DNA of 64,000 bases from Candidatus Heimdallarchaeota archaeon. GTDB lineage: Archaea; Asgardarchaeota; Heimdallarchaeia; Heimdallarchaeales; Kariarchaeaceae. The notes under the pieces are model-generated. The model did not search any database, was not told the origin of the DNA, and saw nothing but the letters and a program-made list of their open reading frames with translations. The stretch is from contig WAMJ01000037.1 in NCBI GenBank assembly GCA_015522385.1, forward strand, positions 62,001 to 126,000. The letters run 5' to 3'. Below are positions 26,005 through 35,632 of the stretch, piece by piece (position 1 is the stretch's first letter; the number at the start of each line of letters is the position of its first letter). A program made the translations under genes and the position numbers.

Positions 26005-26697
26005 TTACTTTGAGATATCGAAGCGCTCGATGAAGACAATCTCCTTAAAGCCCTCGATCATCTCCTTGATTTCTTGAGCAATACTCTTCTTGGCGAATTG
26101 GATGTACTCGAAGTACGTCACACGCTTAGGCAATTCGATATTGACGGTGTCCCCGTCAATATCAAGGATAGCATCCGACAGATCTGCACCAGGTAGCCTT
26201 CTCCCTATGATTGCCTGTATTCGCCCCTCGACATCGTCGATGACCTCCTTGATCGTGATCTCGTAGTTGAGGTTCTGTCCAGCTAACCGGTGGTTGAAGT
26301 CTATCCTTACCCTTCCAGAGGTGACGGATAGTACCTTCCCCTCTTGATTTCCAACGGTTACCCAGTCACCCTTCTGTGGGTTAATCTGCATTCTCTGGAA
26401 CTCACGTCTTGGTACAAGTTTAATATTGGACGGATCCCTTGGACCAAATGCATCGTTACTCTCGACGTCAATTTTGATCACCTCACCGACCCCTTTCCCG
26501 ATCAGGGCTTCCTCAACCTTCGGAGGGAACCAATGCGATCCGACAACTAAAAGAAGTGGCTCATACACTTTCTCCTCATCGAAGATCTTGTTCTTCTTCG
26601 CCACTTCCTCGAAGGTTGTGTCAAAAATAGAACCATCCTCACTGAGTTTGGAAACATAATCTACCTTGATAAATGACCCCTCTGCGACCTTGCTCAT
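26005..26697 (-). CDS. FKBP-type peptidyl-prolyl isomerase, long archaeal form
   Basis: A prolyl isomerase and chaperone of the SlyD-like group. FKBP-fold segments are visible (GSFIKVDYVSKLSEDGSIFDTT; EEALIGKGVGEVIKIDVE; ESNDAFGPRDPS) with the inserted flap domain (NPQKGDWVTVGNQEGKVLSV … FNHRLAGQNLNYEI), then a C-terminal extension of about 80 residues as in archaeal long FKBPs. The start is taken at the second Met (ATG 26697); an upstream ATG at 26706 adds three residues. CTTTAATTG near 26724-26735 on this strand may be the TATA box. Confidence 0.9.
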   Translation of the reverse strand: MSKVAEGSFIKVDYVSKLSEDGSIFDTTFEEVAKKNKIFDEEKVYEPLLLVVGSHWFPPKVEEALIGKGVGEVIKIDVESNDAFGPRDPSNIKLVPRREFQRMQINPQKGDWVTVGNQEGKVLSVTSGRVRIDFNHRLAGQNLNYEITIKEVIDDVEGRIQAIIGRRLPGADLSDAILDIDGDTVNIELPKRVTYFEYIQFAKKSIAQEIKEMIEGFKEIVFIERFDISK

Positions 26698-26825
26698 CGT
26701 AACCAAACAACTATTGTTCTTAGTTCAATTAAAGCTTTTAGTTAACCTTCGCAAGTCAATGACACTTGGACATTGACGAAAGACTTAGATAATTGGCTGT
26801 GATCAATAAGTAGAGAGAAGATTCA

Positions 26826-28565
26826 ATGGGTGTTCCACTTGTAAAGTATTTTTCATTGCTTAGAACCTACCTTAAACCTTACAAAACTCAGACCATACTC
26901 CTTTCAATCACAATGGTCACCTCCATAGTGATCAGCATAGTGAACCCACAGATCATCAAATTCTACATTGACTCGATCAAGGGTAAAACGGAGATTCAGA
27001 CCCTTCAGCAAGCAGCGATACTCTACATTGGGCTGGCAGTTGTTCAACAGACTATCGGGATAGCCTCGGTCTTTCTCTCACAGAAGGTATCGTGGGGCTC
27101 CACCAACCTGCTGAGATCCGAGGTCCTCACACATGCCATGAACTTGGACATGACCTTCCACAACCAGTATAAACCAGGGGATCTTATCGAGAGGGTAGAC
27201 GGTGATGTCAACGCCCTGTCAAACTTCTTCTCCAGACTGGTCCTTCAGCTTGTTTCAAACATGCTCTATCTCGTTGGTATTCTTCTCGCTATCTACCTCG
27301 AGAACCTTATCCTTGGGTTGGTGTTTACCGTTTTCTCACTAATTGGATTGGTCATCACCTACTACATCCGGAGATTTGTGGTCCCCTACTTCAAGCGAAT
27401 GCGGGAGGCATCGATGGAGTTGATGGGCTTCCTCGAAGAGCACCTACAAGGAACAGAGGATATTCAGGCTCTCGGAATGACAGAGTACGTGAAAGAGAAG
27501 CACTACGCCAACGAATCTAAGTACTACCACCACACAATCAAAGCTATTGTCTTCAGCCGCCTGATCAACCTAACATACAACGGACTCATAGCCTTTGGTA
27601 CTACATTCGTCTATGTCGTGGGTGTCCCCATCCACCTCCGGGGAGGGATCACACTTGGTTCCCTCTTCCTCATCAATTATTACGTCTCCCTCCTTGTCCA
27701 GCCAATTTTCGTCATCCTCTCACAGATCCAGACACTTCAGCAAGCGGACGCCTCTATCGAGAGGATCGATGAGCTATTGAACATGGAATCCAAGATTTAT
27801 GACAACGGGGTACTACCTGTGCCTGACAAACAACTTGATATGGAGTTCAGGGATGTGACATTCGCGTACCATGAGGGAACCAACGTACTGGAGAACCTCT
27901 CTTTCTTAATACCTGCAGGGAAGACAGTTGGCCTAATCGGCCGTACTGGTAGTGGGAAGACGACAATATCCCGGCTAATTTACCGGTTCTACGAACCTCT
28001 GTCAGGTCAGATACTACTGGACGGAAGGGAAATTCGAGAGTACCAGCTCCGGGAGCTAAGGAGGAATATTGGCGTGGTTACTCAGGATGTCCAGATCTTC
28101 CAAGCGACGGTACGCCAGAATCTCACTTTCTTCGACGAGAGCTTCGATGATGAGGAGGTCCTCTCGATCATTCATAATGTGGGTCTGACCGAATGGTATA
28201 CTGAGCAGGAGAATGGACTGGATACTAGAATATCAGAGAGTCAGTTATCTGCAGGTCAGGCTCAACTACTCTCTGTCGGACGGCTATTCCTGAAGAACCC
28301 TAAGATTGTCATTCTCGACGAGGCTTCCTCCAGACTGGATCCCGTGACTGAGAACTATCTTGATCAAGCAGTGATGAAATTGCTTGAAGGTAGAACCGCG
28401 CTCATTATTGCCCACCGCCTCTCTACCCTAGACAAAGCAGACTACATACTGAACATCGAATTTGGAAAGCTCATTGAGTTCGGGAGGAGAGAAGAGCTGC
28501 TCAAGAATCCAAATTCAAAGTACGCCAAACTTCGAGCCAGCGGAACGGAGGTTGTAGCCATATGA
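26826..28565 (+). CDS. ABC exporter half-transporter A (catalytically complete Walker B)
   Basis: A 579-residue fusion of a six-helix exporter membrane domain and an ATPase domain. Motifs: Walker A GRTGSGKT (about residue 371), Q-loop VTQDVQIF, signature LSAGQ (about 472), Walker B IVILDEASSRLD (about 493, catalytic Glu present) and switch AHRLS (about 527). The signature has Ala in place of the usual Gly. It overlaps the next gene (ATGA), so the two form a heterodimer. The substrate is unknown. The ATG lacks a strong Shine-Dalgarno. Confidence 0.92.
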   Translation: MGVPLVKYFSLLRTYLKPYKTQTILLSITMVTSIVISIVNPQIIKFYIDSIKGKTEIQTLQQAAILYIGLAVVQQTIGIASVFLSQKVSWGSTNLLRSEVLTHAMNLDMTFHNQYKPGDLIERVDGDVNALSNFFSRLVLQLVSNMLYLVGILLAIYLENLILGLVFTVFSLIGLVITYYIRRFVVPYFKRMREASMELMGFLEEHLQGTEDIQALGMTEYVKEKHYANESKYYHHTIKAIVFSRLINLTYNGLIAFGTTFVYVVGVPIHLRGGITLGSLFLINYYVSLLVQPIFVILSQIQTLQQADASIERIDELLNMESKIYDNGVLPVPDKQLDMEFRDVTFAYHEGTNVLENLSFLIPAGKTVGLIGRTGSGKTTISRLIYRFYEPLSGQILLDGREIREYQLRELRRNIGVVTQDVQIFQATVRQNLTFFDESFDDEEVLSIIHNVGLTEWYTEQENGLDTRISESQLSAGQAQLLSVGRLFLKNPKIVILDEASSRLDPVTENYLDQAVMKLLEGRTALIIAHRLSTLDKADYILNIEFGKLIEFGRREELLKNPNSKYAKLRASGTEVVAI

Positions 28566-30385
28566 ATAAAGAGACGGATGATATCAGCATCCTCAGGATA
28601 GTATGGGAGCTAATCAGATTTGGAAAAGGAAAGTTCTTCCTCAGGGTTATTGGTCTTACCCTTTTCTTCCTCAGTCCACTTGTAACCACCTACTTGGTGA
28701 AGGAGATTTTTGACAAACTAGACGGTAGCCCCAATCTGCCATTGGACATCTGGACTGTCATAATCCTCATACCCATCATCGCGTTTGCAAGGATAGGCGT
28801 GAATATCATCACCGTGATATTGCAGTTCATGTTCGTGCAGAGTAGCCAAGTCCTCCTGAGGAGCAATCTCCTGTCGGGTATCCTCAAACAACCCGGAGCA
28901 GCTGCTCTGAAGGACTCCTCTCCCGGGGAGGCCATCTCACGATTCAGAGGAGATGTCCGGGAGATTGCGTGGTTTGTCAGCTTCACCGCCTACATCTTCG
29001 CCTACGGTATCTTCTTCGTGATAGCTTTCGGGACGATGTTCGTGATCAACAGAACCGCTGCTACTATGGTGATCATCCCTTACCTCGTGGTTTTAATTGT
29101 AATCTACAAAGGGAGGAAGAAGCAGAAAGAGTACAGGAGACTAGCCCGGAGAGCTGCAGGTCAGGTCACTGGCATGGTGGGGGAGACCTTCGGAGCCATC
29201 CAGTCCATCAAGGTGGCGAGTGCTGAGGAAAGCATCACTACGCACTTCAGCAAACTCGGAGAAGAGAGAAGAAGAGCAGCAGTGAAGGACGCTACCTTCC
29301 AGGCATTTCTCCGCAGCTTTGGCTCAATGATGGTAATGCTCAACTCAGGGATACTCCTCTTTGTGGTCGCGAATGACATGAGAAGCGGACTGTTTAGCGT
29401 AGGAGACTTCGCTTTCTTCATCTTTCTACTGGGGTGGATGCAGGGATTCGTCAATAATCTTGGAGAGCTTATCTCATGGCAGGCTCGTGCTTCAGTGAGC
29501 TTCAAGAGACTCTCCAAGTTGAATGAGGGAGTGAGATCCAACTCCGATCCAAAGGAATTGCTTGAGAATCATGATATCTACTTAGAGAAGCAGTATAAAG
29601 CTAAACCATGGAGAAAAGATGAACCCGAGCCACTGAAGGAGTTAAGTGTGAATGATCTGAGCATCCGCCACAAAGGGGGAAACTCTGAGTTCTGGCTTCG
29701 AGACATCTCGTTCTCACTACAGAGAGGGGAGTTCACTGTCATCATCGGGAAGGTGGGCTCGGGTAAGACCACGCTATTGAGGGGAATGCTGGGATTACTC
29801 CCAGCAGAGAGTGGTGAGATCTTGTGGAATGGAAGTCCCGTCTGTGTCCCGTCGGAATTCTTCACACCACCTGTCTCCACCTACACCCCCCAACTCCCAA
29901 CCCTGTTCAGCACAACTATCCGCGAGAATCTGCAGATGGGATTGGACAAGGAGGTTGAAGAGATCGAGGAAGCTGTCAAGCTCTCCGTCCTCAACGAGGA
30001 TCTAGAGGATTTCGAGTCAGGTCTCGATACCGTCATCGGACCTAAGGGTATCAAGCTCTCGGGTGGACAGAAATACAGAGTAGCTGCTGCAAGGATGCTC
30101 CTTAGAAAGTCCGAACTTATAGTCGTGGACGACCTGTCCAGTGCTCTCGATGTGACTACAGAAAATGAACTCTGGGAAGGTCTGTTCCGTACTCAGAACA
30201 GTACATTCCTCGTGATCTCACACCGACCTGCAGTCCTCAGAAGAGCTGACAAGATCCTTGTCATGGATAAGGGAAAATTAGTCGCTCAAGGAAAACTAGA
30301 CGACTTATTGCCGAATAACTCAATTGTAAGTGAGATCATGGCAATGATAGAGGAGAAGCGACTGACTCCACAAAACGGAAAGTAA
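28562..30385 (+). CDS. ABC exporter half-transporter B (degenerate Walker B)
   Basis: The 607-residue partner of the preceding gene, with the same membrane-plus-ATPase layout. Motifs: Walker A GKVGSGKTT (about residue 395), signature LSGGQ (about 497), Walker B LIVVDDLSSALD (about 517) with Asp where the catalytic Glu is expected, and switch SHRP. The Asp would pair with the altered LSAGQ signature of subunit A, giving one degenerate and one full ATP site, as in TM287/288-type heterodimers. Residues about 335-360 form a charged linker before the ATPase domain. Confidence 0.92.
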   Translation: MNKETDDISILRIVWELIRFGKGKFFLRVIGLTLFFLSPLVTTYLVKEIFDKLDGSPNLPLDIWTVIILIPIIAFARIGVNIITVILQFMFVQSSQVLLRSNLLSGILKQPGAAALKDSSPGEAISRFRGDVREIAWFVSFTAYIFAYGIFFVIAFGTMFVINRTAATMVIIPYLVVLIVIYKGRKKQKEYRRLARRAAGQVTGMVGETFGAIQSIKVASAEESITTHFSKLGEERRRAAVKDATFQAFLRSFGSMMVMLNSGILLFVVANDMRSGLFSVGDFAFFIFLLGWMQGFVNNLGELISWQARASVSFKRLSKLNEGVRSNSDPKELLENHDIYLEKQYKAKPWRKDEPEPLKELSVNDLSIRHKGGNSEFWLRDISFSLQRGEFTVIIGKVGSGKTTLLRGMLGLLPAESGEILWNGSPVCVPSEFFTPPVSTYTPQLPTLFSTTIRENLQMGLDKEVEEIEEAVKLSVLNEDLEDFESGLDTVIGPKGIKLSGGQKYRVAAARMLLRKSELIVVDDLSSALDVTTENELWEGLFRTQNSTFLVISHRPAVLRRADKILVMDKGKLVAQGKLDDLLPNNSIVSEIMAMIEEKRLTPQNGK

Positions 30386-30582
30386 TGCTATAGTTTAGTA
30401 TAGGTTTGTAGCTATAGTAATAACCAGCTGGCAATTAAAATAGTAACAATTCGCTATAATAATAATACATTTTAGTGAATAATTCACAAAATATCTAAGT
30501 AAATATTACTATCAAAGATATAGGAATGCCTAGACTTATATAGAAAGAGTGAAGATTGGAATCCACTTAGGAGGCATTTAGA
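30386..30582. promoter_or_regulatory. A+T-rich spacer with GCTATA(G/A)T repeats and the promoter of the EB_dh-like gene
   Basis: GCTATAGT occurs at 30387-30394 and 30411-30418, with GCTATAAT at 30453-30460. A TATA box, ACTTATATAG, lies at 30534-30543, and a good ribosome-binding site, TTAGGAGG, at 30568-30575 sits about eight bases before the ATG. The repeats could be regulator sites or chance in A+T-rich sequence. Confidence 0.45.
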
Positions 30583-31485
30583 ATGCAACTAAAGACTGTT
30601 TCAATAATTCTACTAGGACTGATGCTTGTCTCACCCTACTCTGTGGGGGCCCAGATCATCGGTCACCAAGCAACCGCGTACAAGGCTACGAAGATTACCT
30701 CGGGAGACATCAAAATTGATGGAGATTCCTCCGACTGGAGTGACATTCCAGCTGCAGACCTCGAGCTAGAGAGCTACAAGAAACTCCCGGGTGAGTATAA
30801 GATTGATGTAAAGATAGCCTATGACGGTACAACCGTATACTTCCTCGTCGAGATCCCCGATGAGTACTTCTTTACCACAGGGAATCCAGAGATGTCACCT
30901 GCATTAGCCATGGCAACTCCCATCAACGCCTCAGAAGGAGCCCACATGGGGGCACCAAGTGAGGACAATCTCGACAAAAGTGAGGGATTCGTCGACATCA
31001 TGCACTGGGAAACCGGACTGGGTGAGCATGGTGTTATAGCAGGAGACAACGGGACTGCCACGGGGAAGGGGATTGGTGGATTGGATGACGAGTTTGCCTC
31101 CACGCCCTTTGACCGACATGACGACGTGGGTGAAAATGGATGGACGGGAGTCTGGGATCATACCACCACGACATATACCAACGGGGATGCAGGGAAATAT
31201 ATCTTCGAGTACAGCAGGGCGATGAATGCAGCAGAAGACACAGACGCGTCGTACAAGGATGGTGGAGAGAGTGAGATCTTCTTCGCATACTGGAATCCTC
31301 AGGAGACTGGAGATGGGTGGACGGCCAACGGTCATTACACCAACGAGGGAGCGCTCGTTGTCGGATTTGGATTCGAACCCTCCGTACCCAATCTCTGGTT
31401 AATCCAAGGAAGTGTCCTTGCGGTCATAGTCATCCTGATCGGTGTGGGTGGCTATGTCCTCTGGAAGAAGAAGAAGTCCGCATAG
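30583..31485 (+). CDS. Secreted, membrane-anchored EB_dh/CBM9-like domain protein
   Basis: A 300-residue extracytoplasmic protein: signal peptide (residues 1-23, …LVSPYSVGA), one beta-rich domain and a C-terminal anchor helix (about 276-295) followed by KKKK. The opening GDIKIDGDSSDWSDIP and later KIDVKIAYDGTTVYFLVEIP match the CBM9-like/ethylbenzene dehydrogenase heme-binding (EB_dh) fold, which binds either carbohydrate or heme b. The His/Met residues around HWETGLGEHG and AHMGAP are possible heme ligands, but this is not established. It lies downstream of the ABC exporter but has its own promoter. Confidence 0.7.
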   Translation: MQLKTVSIILLGLMLVSPYSVGAQIIGHQATAYKATKITSGDIKIDGDSSDWSDIPAADLELESYKKLPGEYKIDVKIAYDGTTVYFLVEIPDEYFFTTGNPEMSPALAMATPINASEGAHMGAPSEDNLDKSEGFVDIMHWETGLGEHGVIAGDNGTATGKGIGGLDDEFASTPFDRHDDVGENGWTGVWDHTTTTYTNGDAGKYIFEYSRAMNAAEDTDASYKDGGESEIFFAYWNPQETGDGWTANGHYTNEGALVVGFGFEPSVPNLWLIQGSVLAVIVILIGVGGYVLWKKKKSA

Positions 31486-31684
31486 TTCTCACAGGTAATT
31501 AAAGATTTAACAAAAGTATATCTCAAGTATTTTACTATCACCATACGACATTCAACGGTCATTTTGCGACGATTTTATTTCCATTATAGGCGAGTTTTTA
31601 TGGAATATTTCCAAATATATTTCGAATTTTAGAGACCCAAAGGATGATTTCCAAGAAAATATTGACCAACTCTTTTATTCCTCT

Positions 31685-32629
31685 ATGCCAACTGTACTAT
31701 CTATGAGTGTTATGGAGAATCCCATCACGAAGACAACAGCAGTAAGAAGAGTACAGAGTATAATCCTCCACGCAGCGCAGGAGTATTTCTACAGACACGG
31801 TTTTGACCAGCTGATGCCAGTCATCCTGTCACCGATCACAGACCCCTTGGGACCCGACCCCGGTTCCTCCGTCATCAAGACTGGTGAGATCGAGTACCTT
31901 GGACAGAGACTACAGCTTACCCAATCCATGATCCTCCACAAACAGGTGGCCATCGGAATGGGGAGCGATAAGCTATTCATCGTCTCGCCCAACGTCAGGT
32001 TGGAATCACCCGAACGAGCAAGCTCAGGAGTCCACCTCTTCGAGTTCTCCCAGATCGACTTCGAGCTCAAGGACGCCAGTTCGGAAGATGTGTTTGTCCT
32101 CCTCGAAGACCTCTTTAGGTACATCAGGAAATCTGTGGAGAAGGAAGGGTCAGATGCTCTCGAAGTCCTGGGGAGAGAACTCCCCGAGTGGTCAAGATTC
32201 CCCGTCTACACCATCCACGAGATGATTGAGAGATACGGAGACGACTGGGAAGTCGAAGCTAGCAAGGCACACACGACACCATTTTTTGTCACATGCCACA
32301 AGCGGGAATTCTACGATAAAAGGGACAGATCCGTACCGGGGGAGCACTACCTAAACTACGACCTCTACTATCCCGAAGGATATCTTGAAGCTCTTTCTGG
32401 GGCTGAGCGCGAGCACGAGTACAACAGACTAGTAGAACGCATCACAGCAGATGGATTCTCGCTTGAGACCTACGCCCCGTATATCGCTCTTGCAAAGGAA
32501 GGTAAGCTCTCCCCGTCCGCAGGTGGAGGGTTCGGTGTCGAGCGAATGGTCAGGTACTTCACAGGCGCAGCCCACGTTGGCGATGTCCAGCCATTCAGAC
32601 GAGTACCAGGAGAGAAAGTCTCGATATAG
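31685..32629 (+). CDS. asnA: Archaeal asparagine synthetase related to the AsnRS catalytic core
   Basis: A class II aminoacyl-tRNA-synthetase-like enzyme without an anticodon-binding domain, as in the Pyrococcus abyssi AsnRS-like asparagine synthetase. Class II motifs are present: PVILSPITDP region (motif 1), VRLESPERASSGVHLFEFSQIDFEL (motif 2, given in part) and GGGFGVERMVRYFTG (motif 3). Its 314 residues correspond only to the catalytic core. It probably makes asparagine from aspartate with ATP and ammonia. TTTTATTCC near 31672-31680 suggests transcription starting near 31700, so the ATG at 31703 may be the real start. Confidence 0.85.
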   Translation: MPTVLSMSVMENPITKTTAVRRVQSIILHAAQEYFYRHGFDQLMPVILSPITDPLGPDPGSSVIKTGEIEYLGQRLQLTQSMILHKQVAIGMGSDKLFIVSPNVRLESPERASSGVHLFEFSQIDFELKDASSEDVFVLLEDLFRYIRKSVEKEGSDALEVLGRELPEWSRFPVYTIHEMIERYGDDWEVEASKAHTTPFFVTCHKREFYDKRDRSVPGEHYLNYDLYYPEGYLEALSGAEREHEYNRLVERITADGFSLETYAPYIALAKEGKLSPSAGGGFGVERMVRYFTGAAHVGDVQPFRRVPGEKVSI

Positions 32630-32712
32630 TATCTGATATTTCAAGAACATAGCCTATTCGTCAGAATTGCACAGATCCAAATTTACCGTATTGCGTGCAA
32701 AAATAACCTCAA

Positions 32713-33486
32713 TCACAGGAAGTAGAAGATCACAGTCTTGAGCCCTACCAGTAGCACCATTACCGCGATCACCACCTTGATCTGCTTACGGTTCAGCCTG
32801 AAGTGCATAAGGTATGAGCCCAGAGCGGCAGCGATGACAGTGGCGACAACAGTCCACAGCATCACATCGAGCGGTATGGGATCTGCCAGAAGAGCGGCTT
32901 TAGAGAAGAATCCGGTTAAGGAGGAGAACATGACGACAAAGGATGTCGTGGACGCGGCACGTTTAGTCTCCATCCCCATGAAGAGGAAGAACGGTAGGAT
33001 GATTGCCCCACCTCCGATACCGATGAGGCCCGCTATAAACCCCACAAGTGCTCCAAGGACACCCCCGATTAGTAGAAACCTGGGACTGCCAAGCTCTGAC
33101 GCCTCGTTGCCCTCCAAACCACCCCTGCTCACACGGTAGAACATATTCGCAGAAATCAATAAGAGAGCGATCCCGAAGATAAGACGTAGCTCATCACGAG
33201 GGACAGCAGTGGCAAAGTATGCACCGATAGGGGTGAAAACTATACTGAGAATTACGACAGGGAGTGACATCCTTATCTCGACCATGTGCTCTCTCAAATG
33301 CCTGAGCGTTGATATCCCAGTCGATACGGTGTTGAGGAGCAACCCAAGAGCCATGGCAGTAAGCAGTGGATACCCAAAGGACTCGGTTAATGGAATCACG
33401 ATGAACGCAGCACCAACACCAGCAAGGGCCATTATGGTTGTGAAGAGAAAGATGAGTATGGAAAGTATAAACGTGGTAAGAATCAC
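32713..33486 (-). CDS. TauE/SafE-family membrane permease
   Basis: A 257-residue protein with seven or eight membrane helices. The duplicated family signature is visible: ALAGVGAAFIVIPLTESFGYP with TAMALGLLLNTVSTG in the first half and GFIAGLIGIGGGAIILPFFL in the second. Members export sulfite, sulfoacetate or other small anions; the substrate here is unknown. The start is GTG at 33486. It stands alone between the asparagine synthetase and citrate synthase genes. Confidence 0.85.
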   Translation of the reverse strand: MILTTFILSILIFLFTTIMALAGVGAAFIVIPLTESFGYPLLTAMALGLLLNTVSTGISTLRHLREHMVEIRMSLPVVILSIVFTPIGAYFATAVPRDELRLIFGIALLLISANMFYRVSRGGLEGNEASELGSPRFLLIGGVLGALVGFIAGLIGIGGGAIILPFFLFMGMETKRAASTTSFVVMFSSLTGFFSKAALLADPIPLDVMLWTVVATVIAAALGSYLMHFRLNRKQIKVVIAVMVLLVGLKTVIFYFL

Positions 33487-33559
33487 GCAGTAATCAATTA
33501 TTCGATGATTTTAATATTTTAGATTTGAGCATGACCTACTGGCTAGTTTCCACTAGCAA

Positions 33560-34708
33560 TCAGAGCCGCAGGTCAAACGGACCAACGTACTTGGCCCGAG
33601 GACGAATCAACCTGTTATCGGAGTACTGTTCAACGATGTGAGCGACCCATCCAGCGATCCTACCCATGGCAAACATGGAGGAGAAGATGTCCGTCCTGAG
33701 ACCCACACCCTGCAGGACCAACGCAGTGAAGAATTCCACGTTTGTCATGATCTTCCGCCCGGGCTTGAGTTCAGCGAGTGCCTTGAGGATCTCCTGCTCC
33801 ATGGCTATGACCTTCTCGTAGAATTCTCGTTTCTCACCAACGTACAGCTTCTCGGCAGCATCGGAGAGCACGTAAGCTCTGGGATCCCTCACCCTGTATA
33901 CCCGATGACCGAATCCCATGATCACCTCCTTGTTGGCCAACTTCCTCTCCACGTATGACCTTACGTTCTCCACCTCCCCAATCTCGTAGATCATGTCCAG
34001 AGCGGGACCGGGTGCACCACCATGCTTATCGCCCTTGAGCGAGCCGATCGCACCTGCAAGGGCCGAGATGATGTCTGAGTTGGTCGAGACAATTGCCCGG
34101 GCTACGAATGTAGAGGCATTGAATCCGTGATCTGCAACAACATTAAGGTATGTCTCCAATCCACGAGCCTCCTCGGGGGAAGGAACCTCACCGTTGAGCA
34201 TGTACAGGAAGTTCTCGGCCTGTCCCAGATCCTCCCTCGGAGCTATCCTCTGCTTGCCGTCCCGGAGACGCCAGTAGCTGGCCAGAATCGTCGGGACCTT
34301 GGCGACGATCTGCAATCCCACGTGCTTCACCCTCTCGATGTCTTCGGAACCCACATCTCCGAACTCGATACTCAGTGACGACACTGCCATCTGTAGAGCG
34401 CTCATAGAGTGCACACCCGCACGGGCAGCAGCCTCGATCAGGTCGTATGTTGCCTCGGGGAGATCTCTGCTACTCCTCATCTCCCTGCAGTGAACATCCA
34501 GCTCCTCAGGAGTCGGGAATCTCCCATGCATTAGAAGGTAGCTGACCTCTTCATTGGTCTTGGTAGACGCGAACTCCTCAAGGGGGTAACCCCTGATAGT
34601 AAGTTTACCCTTAAGCCCGTCGATATGGCTCATGCTTGTCTCCGCGACATAGATGTTATCAAGCCCCTTGTAGATCGGGGGTTCTTCAATAGTTGACATA
34701 TTATCCAT
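33560..34708 (-). CDS. gltA: Citrate synthase
   Basis: Condenses acetyl-CoA and oxaloacetate to citrate. The 382-residue protein contains both catalytic histidines (GDKHGGAPG and GFGHRVYRVRDPRA) and the third catalytic position in NVEFFTALVLQGVG, where Glu replaces the Asp of many citrate synthases; the same NVEF variant is familiar from actinobacterial-type enzymes, so activity is expected. 2-Methylcitrate synthase cannot be excluded. TATA-like TCTATATATTAT at 34722-34733 on this strand suggests a leaderless transcript starting near the second ATG (34699). Confidence 0.92.
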   Translation of the reverse strand: MDNMSTIEEPPIYKGLDNIYVAETSMSHIDGLKGKLTIRGYPLEEFASTKTNEEVSYLLMHGRFPTPEELDVHCREMRSSRDLPEATYDLIEAAARAGVHSMSALQMAVSSLSIEFGDVGSEDIERVKHVGLQIVAKVPTILASYWRLRDGKQRIAPREDLGQAENFLYMLNGEVPSPEEARGLETYLNVVADHGFNASTFVARAIVSTNSDIISALAGAIGSLKGDKHGGAPGPALDMIYEIGEVENVRSYVERKLANKEVIMGFGHRVYRVRDPRAYVLSDAAEKLYVGEKREFYEKVIAMEQEILKALAELKPGRKIMTNVEFFTALVLQGVGLRTDIFSSMFAMGRIAGWVAHIVEQYSDNRLIRPRAKYVGPFDLRL

Positions 34709-34721
34709 ATTTTATCTTCAG

Positions 34722-34733
34722 ATAATATATAGA
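34722..34733 (-). promoter_or_regulatory. TATA box of citrate synthase
   Basis: On the minus strand this reads TCTATATATTAT, about 25-30 bases before the two candidate ATGs (34708 and 34699). Confidence 0.55.
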
Positions 34734-34885
34734 TTTACTATCCTCTAGAAGAATCCTGCTAGAAAAGTACCTGAGATTGTGTACTATGAATCTGTTCAGA
34801 AATCGTCTGTCATATACTTAACCCGTATGCGTTCATCACAACTTATTTCTCATAACGGAAATTGCGGAAGAGGGCACTGTCAAAA

Positions 34886-35632
34886 TCAGAATGCTGGCTC
34901 GACCATGAGGTAGCTAACCATACGCTCCAGATCATCCATAGAAGTTAGACCTAGGTCAAAGATCAGAGGTGGGGCTGTGATCTGGGCGAAGTAGTGCGAT
35001 GGCATGTCATGCACCGCAAAACACTCACCCGGGAAGGTGTCGAAGTCCTCATTGAAGTCCGGGACGAATCCAACAAGTCGATAGATGTAGCGGGGAGCTC
35101 CGTAATCCCTGTTCCACTCCGTGATGCTCCTCGATCGCATGGCCAGTAAATCCGAATACGCCACAGGATATGCCCTAATGGCGTCGCATTTCTCGCACCT
35201 TAGTATGAGCCTACCATCCTCCAGCACATGCATGATGTCCAGTGAGCCGTAGTCATGCGTCCAGCGTTCGTACCTACGGAAGTTAGGACAACGGGGAAAC
35301 GGTGCCTTCAGTCTCACAGATCCATGCACAATGGACCTCGTCTCGAAGTGGTCGTAATCAATCTCCCCCAGTCGCTTACCCACCCCCACATAACGTTTGA
35401 GCATCCGCCTGATCTCGCTCTTAGCCTCCTTCTGCATGTAGTCGTGGAGGAAATCTATGCACTCCTTGCACCTCTCCTCGGCGACATGACCCTCGACCAG
35501 CATGGTGAAGTGCACCGTACCCTCCTCCACTGACTCGATCTCCAGCCTGATGACAGGGTTGCCGTGCTGCTCTACCACGAGTTCCAACCTACTCCAATAG
35601 GATATATACTCTACTCCCTTACACAGAATCAT
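34886..35632 (-). CDS. Unrecognised protein with a possible zinc site
   Basis: I do not recognise this 248-residue protein. It appears soluble. It has paired cysteines CKECIDFLHDY (about residue 56) and CEKCDAIRAYP (about 150) plus a single Cys in FPRCPNFRRYERW, which could bind metal, and a conserved-looking middle part with many aromatic residues (ITEWNRDYGAPRYIYRLVGF). Codon use and base composition resemble the neighbours, and the reading frame is long and uninterrupted, which supports a real gene. No operon partner is evident. Confidence 0.6.
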   Translation of the reverse strand: MILCKGVEYISYWSRLELVVEQHGNPVIRLEIESVEEGTVHFTMLVEGHVAEERCKECIDFLHDYMQKEAKSEIRRMLKRYVGVGKRLGEIDYDHFETRSIVHGSVRLKAPFPRCPNFRRYERWTHDYGSLDIMHVLEDGRLILRCEKCDAIRAYPVAYSDLLAMRSRSITEWNRDYGAPRYIYRLVGFVPDFNEDFDTFPGECFAVHDMPSHYFAQITAPPLIFDLGLTSMDDLERMVSYLMVEPAF

